A stretch of 64,000 nt of DNA from Rana temporaria (taxonomy: Eukaryota > Chordata > Amphibia > Anura > Ranidae). The position numbers and the translations under genes were made by a program. Positions 56,759 through 64,000 of this stretch are shown piece after piece. The stretch lies in the NCBI RefSeq assembly GCF_905171775.1, contig NC_053497.1, positions 103,985,157 through 104,049,156 of the forward strand. Reading direction: 5' to 3'. Under the pieces are notes generated by a model. It was not told the DNA's origin, did not search any database, and saw nothing but the letters and a program-made list of their open reading frames with translations. The number at the start of each line of letters is the position of its first letter. Within the stretch, counting starts at the first letter, position 1.

Positions 56759-57029
56759 GGCCCTGTACACACGACAGAGTTTCTCGGCAGAATTCAGCGA
56801 GAAACTCGGTCAGAGCCGGATTCTGCCGAGAAACTCTGTCGTGTGTACACTTTCGGCCCGATGGAGCCGCCGAGGAACTCGTCGAGAAAAAAGAGAACAT
56901 GTTCTCTATTTTCTCGTTGTTCTATGGGAGAACTCGGCCCGCCGAGCTCCTCGGCGGCTTCAGGGCTGAACTCGCCGAGGAACTCGATGTGTTTGGCACG
57001 TCGAGTTCCTCGGCTGTGTGTACGGGGCC
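56759..57029. mobile_element. PIF/Harbinger-like MITE in CR1
   Basis: Ends GGCCCTGTACACACGACAG and CTGTGTGTACGGGGCC pair. Flanks TGA and TTA fit a mutated 3-bp duplication. Inner GAGTTTCTCGGC and GCCGAGGAACTC words pair. Confidence 0.8.
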
Positions 57030-57052
57030 TTACAGTAAAGAACCCTCTACAC

Positions 57053-57237
57053 CAGTGGTCATCAACCCTGTCCTGCAGGGCCCACTAACAGGCCAGGTTT
57101 GCAAGATAAATGAAATACATCACAGCTGATATCATTTGCTCCTCAGTGATTGCAGTATTCTTGACTGCATTTCCCCAAGGTAATACATTAAACCTGGCCT
57201 GTTAGTGGGCCCTGTAGGACAGGGTTGATGACCACTG
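57053..57237. mobile_element. Short hAT MITE in CR1
   Basis: Ends CAGTGGTCATCAACCCTG and CAGGGTTGATGACCACTG are perfect complements, and GGGCCCACTAACAGGCCAGG pairs inward as well. Perfect 8-bp duplication CTCTACAC (57045-57052, 57238-57245). Confidence 0.92.
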
Positions 57238-57706
57238 CTCTACACAGTTTAAGGTTAAACCTATTTTCTTTTAATTTTAATGAGTGGACACTTGTCTTGT
57301 TAAACTCCCTTCTGCAAAAGTTTTATCCCTATTGTGGGGTCACCAGTATGTTTTTTGTGAATTTAAATCATATCCCCTCTCAAGCGTCTCTCTTCTCCAG
57401 AGAGAATAAGTTCAGTGCTCGCAACCTTTCCTCATAACTAATATCCTCCAGACCCTTTATTAGCTTTGTTGCCCTTCTTGTACTCGCTCCATTTCCAGTA
57501 CATCCTTCCTGAGGACTGGTGCCCAGAACTGGACAGCATACTCCAGGTGCGGCCGGACCAGAGTCTTGTAGAGCGGGAGAATTATCGTTTTATCTCTGGG
57601 GTTTTTAATGCATGCCAATATTTTGTTTGCTTTGTTAGCAGCATCTTGGCATTGCTGAGCCTATCATCTACTAGGACCCCCAGGTCCTTTTCCATTCAAG
57701 TCATCA

Positions 57707-58143
57707 TTAAAGTGAAAGTCAATGCTAAAACTAAAATCCCTGCATCTGTAGCCAACATTCTAACACTAACCTCTCTAGCCCTGAAAAGAAAAAAACAGTA
57801 TACATACCTTTTCTGCAGGCAATCCGACCCGATCACCAGCGGTGGAAGCTCTGATCCCATGCTGAGCTGTCAGCCGTGGCTTCGCTTTGTAGGCAGTTGC
57901 AGGGGACATGTCCGACAACAGAAGCCCCATAGTAACTCTGCGGGTGACATCACTTCCCATTCATTTCACAGCCGTTGTTGGCCATGTCCTCTGTAGAGCT
58001 TCCGCCGCTGGAGATCGGGTCGGATTGCCTGCAGAAAAGGTATGTATACAGATTTTTTCTTTCCAGGGCTAGAGAGGTTAGTGTTAGAATGTTGGTGGCT
58101 ATAGATGCAGGGATTTTAGTATTAGCCTGGACTTCTACTTTAA
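57707..58143. mobile_element. TTAA-bounded palindromic MITE
   Basis: Ends TTAAAGTGAAAGTCAATGC and GGACTTCTACTTTAA pair, and arms remain complementary inward (CTGCAGGCAATCCGACCCG at 57816 with its complement near 58015). TTAA on both sides. T2-like. Confidence 0.85.
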
Positions 58144-60160
58144 CCTAGCTTGTCCCTATTTACTAAAGGGCCAGGCAACTTCTTGCTCCAGGTCGCAATC
58201 TAATATTCTGAAAGTTATGTTTACAACTAATGTTATATGATCTCTCTGTTAAAAAGGGCGGTATGGGATTGAAAAAATATATATACTCATCTAGGTGGAT
58301 GCAGCATCACTCTGATGCTGCATCTGTCCCCTGCCGCCTCTAAGGCAGAGAACCAAACAATCAAAGATTGCTGATTACTCGGTTATCAGTCTTCAGTGAG
58401 CAGAAAGCCAGTGACTGTCAGTCACCAGCTCCCTGTTTTGCCCCTTCAGCGCTCACTGGAGGGCTGGGCTGTGGAGGGGGGTGGCTCGGGCTGGCTCGGG
58501 CTCTCAACGGTTTACTTTAAACTTAGGACCCATCCAGAGCCTGGACCAGCTCAGTGACATCAGCAGACTTTAGCCTGCTGTCAGCTGAATATGGATCACA
58601 GGAGTGCAGAATGAAATGTACTCCTGTGACCCACAGGAGAAGAAGGACCAAAAGAGCTTTGGCACTACTTCTCCTTTATTTCTCTGTCTGCTTAGTCTGT
58701 GTCAGATCTTATTACTGATTGGCTCTCACCTTCGGAATACTAGATTGAGAGACTCGGGAATTGTGGGACATATAGTTTCTTCACAGGAAATGTCAGTTCC
58801 TAGACTACAGACGAATGCTATGCATTAACCTGTGCAGTGCCATGCTGCATGCCTGTTGTTTGAACAAAAACAAAGAGCAACAAATGACACCATGAAAGTA
58901 CAGGTGCAATGTACATTATATACAGATGAAAAATACAAGAAGGAGGTAGGAAGTTTTGTAATTCCTTCAAGGAAAAGGTGGATTTGTGGATTCCTTGCCT
59001 GATTGTTCCCCCATAGGCCATCTTTGTGTACACAGATAAGGTGAAGGAATTCAGTGATTAGGTCAATGACTGCCAAGAACAGATTGACACTCCACTACTG
59101 ACACAGCCAGCAATACATCATGTGATTAGCATGTCTCATCACGCTCAGTCATCAGAGTTCAATGTGGAGAGTAAACAGCCAGAGGTGCAGAGTAAACACT
59201 GACACCCAGCATATCACTTGTCCCAACCCGACAGAAAAATCAGGGGCTCCCACAGTTCAAGCTCCAGGACATTCCATATCTGCTTTGCTTTGTTAAGAGA
59301 AACTGTGAAAATAATGGCCAGAGAAGGAAATCTTGAATGTGACCAATTGCAATAGGGAAAAACAAACCGGACAGTTCTCACCATAGTAAAAATCTTGGAA
59401 AAACTAAAAGAGATTATGTTGCAATTGAATTACTAGCTACATCTGATTTGGATCTGTTATCTTCCAGTTCCAGTTAAAGTCCAGTGCCTGCACCCCCCCC
59501 CCCCACCTGACAATTACTTTGGTCTCTCGGGAACATTATTGGCAAGATTTCTGAATTACCAAATGTGCACACCTACCCTGAACATTATGAGGGGCTCCCA
59601 CTATCTCTGCTGAATTTGTTCTATATTATTGAGCATGCAACTGGAGGAGTGGGAAACCTTTTTATTATAGCAGATGAAAGAGGACCAAAGCCAGATTTTG
59701 TTGCAGAGATACAACCAAGAAATTCATGAAGCCAGCAGGTCATTCAATTGATCAGCATCCAGCCATATCTAAAATGATACTTTTAAGTAGAAATATATCC
59801 GTAATGAATACAATATATTTGGACTTGCATACGGACTGAGGGGAAGACTTTTTACTATTAGTTGTGCTCTTTAGGTATGTCTAAAAAAAAAAAAAAAAAA
59901 AAAATGAATCTGGATGTCTGTCCTGGGCCAATGAATCTGGATGTCTGTCCTGGGCCTGCAGCAGATAGAAAAGCCTGCCTTTGACATGAAGCTACTCCTG
60001 TGCTACCCACTAATGTAGTACATTATCACCTGATAATTCTGGGGTATGGGAAATGACAGTGGGGGAAAAAAAAACTATGACTTCATCCTGCCAAACAGAA
60101 CCATGACCTCATACCCTCAACCAGGAGAACTATGATTTCATCCCACCACATAGCGCTAGG
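58144..60160. other. Gene-free stretch
   Basis: No termini or credible frames. Contains a C run at 59491, an A run at 59882 followed by a perfect 27-bp tandem duplication (59903-59929, 59930-59956). Confidence 0.45.
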
Positions 60161-60228
60161 ACATTAGAGCTTGAGAAAGGGACACCATTCGCCTAGCTCT
60201 GGAAGTCACCATCACATTGTGCAGGACA

Positions 60229-60640
60229 ACTACAATGCCCAGCATGTTCCATCACTGCAGGTTTCATCACAGTGCATGGGAGGGATACAACTTCAAACAC
60301 TGTATAGAGATCTACAACTCCTTGCATGTTCCCCAACTATATATAAAGAACTGCATCTCTGAGGATGTTCTATTATTGTATACAAGAACCCCAGCATGTT
60401 TTTATCACTGTATAAAGAGGAACCACAAATCTCAGCATATTCTGCAACTTCCAACTGTCACTGATTATATAGGAAATACACTTTCCAGCCAGCTACATAA
60501 AAACTGTACAAAAAGGAACTACAATTCCCAGCATTTGTTTTGTTACTTTATATAGAAAAACGACAACTCCCAGCATGTTCGTCACTTTATAAAAGGAATA
60601 TTCCATTACTTTACAGTATGTAGAGGAGCTACCCAGCATA
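60229..60640. repeat. Array of ACTACAAYTCCCAGCATG motifs
   Basis: Degenerate copies at 60229 (ACTACAATGCCCAGCATGTT), 60311, 60381, 60421, 60517 (AACTACAATTCCCAGCAT), 60560 (ACGACAACTCCCAGCATG) and a weak one at 60623, spaced 40-95 bp. The motif resembles the ZNF143/THAP11 site ACTACAATTCCCAGCATGC. It may be a decayed tandem repeat. Confidence 0.65.
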
Positions 60641-60706
60641 TAAAGAAAGTTTTGAAGTCTTCCTGCTGGTCAATCTGCAGAAAGTCATGTATTCACAGAC
60701 TTTTAA

Positions 60707-61086
60707 GGCCTGTACACACTATAAGAAAATCAGGCGAACATTTTTGTCCAAAGAATTTTCGTATGATTTTGGTATGGTGTGTACACAACTTTTCGACAGC
60801 CGATTCCGAATTTTCGTATAAAAATTTCCGAAGGGACAAACTCCAAAATGTTTCTCGTTTGGGAACAGAACGAATGATTTTCATTTAATTTGTACTGTTT
60901 TCTTACAAAAAAAAATCAGAGACTGCGCATGATTAGAAACAATAAAACAACAAAAAAAACCTTTGTAGTACGAGAATTTGCGCGAGAATGTTCGTACAAA
61001 TTTTTGTTCATCAGTTCCGTTTTGCTGTGAAACATTGAGAAAAAACGGATGAACATTTGTCAGATATTCTTATAGTGTGTACCCCA
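60707..61086. mobile_element. PIF/Harbinger-like MITE
   Basis: Left end GGCCTGTACACACTATAAG after TAA (60704-60706); right end CTTATAGTGTGTACCCC. Internal ATTTTCGTA/ TACGAAAAT-type words. Right boundary slightly uncertain. Confidence 0.7.
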
Positions 61087-61980
61087 CTGTGCCATTTAAA
61101 AAGATAAAGAAAATAAAGGTCTGGTGTGACCCCTCTAACACCTCCATCCCTAGTAGTACACAAAAAGACAAAAGGGGGCAGCCCTGGGACTTGAATGAGG
61201 TGAGAGAGGTTTAGCCAATGTTCGAAGCAAACAATGCGACAAAATCAATTTATTATTTTCAAAGTGTTATGTAACAGAGCAGCAACAACAATGATTGTGA
61301 GTTACCCAGCATAATAGCCAATGTACATAGCACGGATGAAAGTAAATATATAAAGATTTATTACAAATGTTATACATCAATGAGCAACAATAAAACTTGA
61401 AAGTTGCAAGGCCAGTGGATACACATACAATAAACAAATAAAATGTACATACATATAAACAGAGAAATATGTAGACATAATGCAGACATCAATAATATCC
61501 AGCATGTACAGGCATAAAACAAGCATCAATAAAGCCTTACTAGTTTCGCGAGACTCTGCTCGCTTCTTCAGGGGCGGATGCATGAATGTTGTATCAATAG
61601 GTTGAAATGAATTGCCAAACACTGGATATCAGGATGGCGGCCGTGTAGTGCATCCAGCTCGGGAGCTGAGGAGATGGAGCAAACAAAAGCCACAACAGGG
61701 GAACATCCGAAAGGATCAGCATGGTCTGGATGGGGGTATTTCTCAGTGCAGTCTCCACTAAGGCCCTTGTAATCATGTCTAGAAAAGATCTCAGTCTGTT
61801 CTTAAAGATGTGACCGCTGTATCCAACCATCAAGTTGTGAAACAAAGTTCCAGCCGTGCTGAACGTCCAGATATGCCCACAAGGTCCCGAAGGCTCCGTC
61901 CCCAGCGTCATGTACGGGCGGTGATGCATAGGCGTCAGTGAGATGTCCACCGCCAGAGGGTGAGAGGCGTGTGGCTGTGC
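61087..61980. other. Gene-free stretch
   Basis: A/T-rich left half. TTTCGCGAGACTCTGCTCGC at 61544 looks like part of a dispersed repeat. No frames of note. Confidence 0.35.
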
Positions 61981-62256
61981 GCCCTATGGTTAACTATTTG
62001 GAAGCCGATTACAGCCCACAGGCTGGCTCCGATAGGCACCTCCAAAACACACCCACCGCCGGCCACTGCTGAATGAATGAATGAAAACTTATATAGCGCA
62101 GCACATGCAAATTTAATCGGTCAGATGACCGAATCTCGCCATAGTGCCGGCCATCTGAATCATGCAATGCGTGAATATATGTATTGTATGATGGGTGCAG
62201 GAGAGGGAGGGAGCGGCGCTCCTGCGCCCACTACGGACCAACCGCCACTGCTTTAT
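61981..62256. repeat. Dispersed repeat, copy B (matches 410-560)
   Basis: GGTTAACTATTTGGAAGCC, ACAGCCCACAGGCTG, ATGTATTGTATGA and GGAGCGGCGCTCCTGCGCCC in the order seen in copy A. An extra segment (about 62035-62100, GAATGAATGAATGAAAAC) lies in the middle. Confidence 0.65.
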
Positions 62257-62484
62257 AGAGAGTAGAGACAGCTACAATTGGTATTTCTCACCAGAGAGGT
62301 TACAGTGAGGGAAAAAAAAATTTGATCCCCTGCTGATTTTGTACATTTGCCCAAATGTCACATTTTTATGGTAGGTTTATTTTAACAGCGAAGGACATAA
62401 GAACAACAAAAATATCCAGAAAAAACGCATTTAAAAACAGTTATAAATTTATTTGCATTTTAATAAGTGAAAGAAGTATCTGAC

Positions 62485-63586
62485 CAGGGGCTGTCTGTCC
62501 ATTAAGGGCACACAGGCGACTCCCCTATCCATGCGTCCAGCCCCTTTTAGGACACAGGCGCAAGGATTCCAATGGGGAGGGGCTGTTTTTTTTAAGCACC
62601 GATTAGAGCCAGCGGCCCGGATTCAGATAGCCTTTACGCCGGCGTATCTATTGATACGCCGCGTAAGTGCTACGAATCGCCGGCGTATCTTCTTTCTGTA
62701 TTCAGAAAGCTAGATACGCCCGAATTTCCCTAAGATCCGACCGGCGTAAGTGTCTTACACCGCCGTATCTTAGGCTGCATATTTACGCTGGTCGCTAGGT
62801 GGCGCTTTCGTATATTTATGCGATGAATTTGCTAATTAGGTAGATACGCCGATTCAGAAACGTACGTCCGCCCGGCGCATTTTTTTACGTCGTTTACGTT
62901 AGGCGTTTTCCGGCGTAAAGTTACCCCTGCTATATGAGGGGTATCCTATGTTAAGTATGGATGTCTTTCCCACGTCGAGTTTTGAAAAGTTTACGTCGTT
63001 TGCGTAAGTCGTTCACGAATAGGCTGTACGTACGTTACGTTCACGTCTAAAGCAATGACGATTTGTGGCGTAATTTCGAGCATGCGCACTGGGAAAAACG
63101 TAAAATACGCAGGGTCACCATTCATTTAAGTAAAACACGCTCACATCATCCCCATTTGAATTAGGCGGGCTTACGCCGGATCACAGACATTACGCCGCCG
63201 TAACTTAGGGCGTAAGTTCTTTCTGCATACGGAACTTGCGCCCTATTTTCCGGCGGCGTAACGTATCTGAGATACGTTACGCCCGCCAAAAGATACACCA
63301 ATGTATCTGAATCCGGGCCAGAGGCTTTAATAGGCTTCAATATAGAGTGGGCTCGGGTCGCAGAGAGTGCTCTCCGAGACCACCCAGGTGTGTTAAACAG
63401 CGAATCAATATTCGCTGTTGTAACACTGATCCCCCCTCCCGGCCAATCACCCGATTGGCTGAAAGGACAGGCAATCCTATTGGACGCCCAAGAGGAGAGG
63501 ACTCGGAGCGGAGCCGCTGCACCAGGCTGCCTGCCCCCCGCCACGTTGGGGCAAGTGCCGGACCGACCAGCAAACAGCTGCCACTG
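62485..63586. mobile_element. hAT element inside the third Tc1
   Basis: Ends CAGGGGCTGTCTGTCC and GACCAGCAAACAGCTGCCACTG are weak inverted repeats. Flanks TATCTGAC (62477-62484) and TATTTGAC (63587-63594) are an 8-bp duplication with one change. Tc1 sequence (AAGTATTTGACCC...) continues across it. Confidence 0.75.
62614..63319. mobile_element. 'GGCCCGGATTCAGATA' MITE nested in the hAT
   Basis: Ends GGCCCGGATTCAGATA and TGTATCTGAATCCGGGCC pair. CpG-rich interior with GGCGTATCT/AGATACGCC words on both strands. 706 bp. Related to 33206-33830. No clean duplication. Confidence 0.8.
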
Positions 63587-63589
63587 TAT

Positions 63590-64000
63590 TTGACCCTTTT
63601 GCAAAATATGACTACTTGGTGGTAAAACCCTTGTTGGCAATCACAGAGGGCAGACATTTCTTGTAGTTGGCCACCAGGTTTGCACACATTTAAGGAGAGA
63701 TTGTATCCCACTCTGCAGATCCTCTCCAAGTCATTAAGGTTTTGAGTCTAGAGTTTGTAACTCGAAACTTCAGCTCCCTCCACATATTTTCTATGGGATT
63801 AGGGTCTGGAGACTGGCTTAATGTGCTTCTTCTTGAGCCACTCTTTTGTTGCCTTAGCCGTGTGTTTTGGGTCACTGTCATGCTGGAAGACCCATCCATG
63901 ACCCATTTTTAATGCCCTGGCTGAGGGAAAGAGGTTCTCACACAAGATTTGATGGTACATGGCCCCGTCCATCATTCCTTAGATGCAGTGAAGTTGTTCA
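63590..64000 (-). pseudogene. Third Tc1 transposase, C-terminal part
   Basis: Minus strand, partial at the right edge. Reads from the region before HDSDPKHTAKATKEW-like codons (63860) into SQSPDPNPIENMWRELK, then TIQSAEWDTISP-like and CEQTGGQLQEMSALCD to the end near 63600. Frame shifts near 63735. Contains the last acidic residue of the DDE triad; the second aspartate segment reads HDSDPKH. No intact frame. Confidence 0.75.

Larger units (their letters stand above)
56578..57706 (-). pseudogene. CR1-like LINE 3' end, minus strand
   Basis: 3' terminus at 56578 (ATAGTTACATAGTTACATAG), reading rightwards into the reverse of the C-terminal ORF2 region also found at 14830-15480: GACTTGTGTC tail, the 'GAGAGGGGATATGATTTAAA' region and the 'CTGGTGCCCAGAACTGG' region. 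5'-truncated at 57706 where a TTAA element begins. Interrupted by 56759-57029 and 57053-57237. Confidence 0.85.
62303..64000 (-). mobile_element. Third Tc1-like family, runs off window
   Basis: Left end CAGTGAGGGAAAAAAAAATT follows TA (62301-62302) and continues TTGATCCCCTGCTGATTTTG, a widespread vertebrate Tc1 terminus. Transposase relic on the minus strand after the hAT at 62485-63586: EDPNPIEN-type third-acid segment (PDPNPIENMWRELKFRV, 63830-63740). The N-terminal part lies beyond the window. Confidence 0.85.

Noticed and set aside
57466..57996. 176-residue plus-strand frame
   Set aside because: Antisense of CR1 running into a MITE; no support as a gene.
59903..59956. Perfect 27-bp tandem duplication as a target-site duplication
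   Set aside because: The copies are directly adjacent with nothing between; simple slippage next to an A run explains it.

Overview
This window looks like transposon-rich intergenic or intronic DNA from a large vertebrate genome, most likely an anuran amphibian (true-frog type). The evidence is the repeat content: TTAA-flanked T2/Kolobok-like MITEs known from Xenopus, TTAA-flanked 'CCACTTAA' elements, PIF/Harbinger-like MITEs with TTA/TAA duplications, hAT elements with 8-bp duplications, Tc1-like transposons, CR1 and L1/Tx1-type LINEs, and two Ty3/gypsy families. I found no convincing host protein-coding gene, tRNA, rRNA or CRISPR array. The species assignment is inference.

Layout. 0.5-2.2 kb: a ~36-bp minisatellite split by a palindromic MITE and two T2-like MITEs. 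3-7.9 kb: MITEs, a 564-bp hAT element (3698-4261), a Tc1 end fragment and a candidate conserved regulatory stretch (about 6080-6330). 8.2-15.5 kb: one CR1 LINE, plus strand, broken by a TTAA element (with a hAT inside it), a partial TTAA element, two further hATs (the second with a TTAA element inside) and a minus-strand L1 fragment. 17.1-19.6 kb: a Tc1-like element with a TTAA element inside its transposase flank. 20.0-25.4 kb: a nearly complete Ty3/gypsy retrotransposon with two ~585-bp LTRs and a pol gene in the order protease-integrase-RT-RNase H (Gmr1-like). 26.4-27.7 kb: nested TTAA elements. 29-30.5 kb: a second Tc1-like family. 31.6-39 kb: a near full-length minus-strand L1 containing two MITEs of Harbinger-like or related type, a second gypsy fragment and two TTAA elements. 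41.6-47.1 kb: two L1 elements head to head, one carrying a 434-bp fold-back insertion with a 15-bp target duplication. 49.6-52.3 kb: Harbinger-like MITEs and a second copy of the 17-kb Tc1 element. 56.6-57.7 kb: a minus-strand CR1 3' end with two DNA-transposon insertions. 60.2-60.6 kb: a degenerate array of ACTACAAYTCCCAGCATG motifs. 62.3 kb to the end: a third Tc1-like family interrupted by a hAT that itself contains a MITE.

The elements do not form a working pathway. Their value is as a layered insertion record: in many cases the target-site duplications and the continuous host element on both sides show exactly what inserted into what. Gaps between them hold a few candidate regulatory sequences, notably RFX X-box-like palindromes near 2.55, 6.2 and 49.05-49.1 kb. 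Everything coding is decayed except the long gypsy pol frame (900 codons), and that element also carries gag, RNase H and frame lesions.
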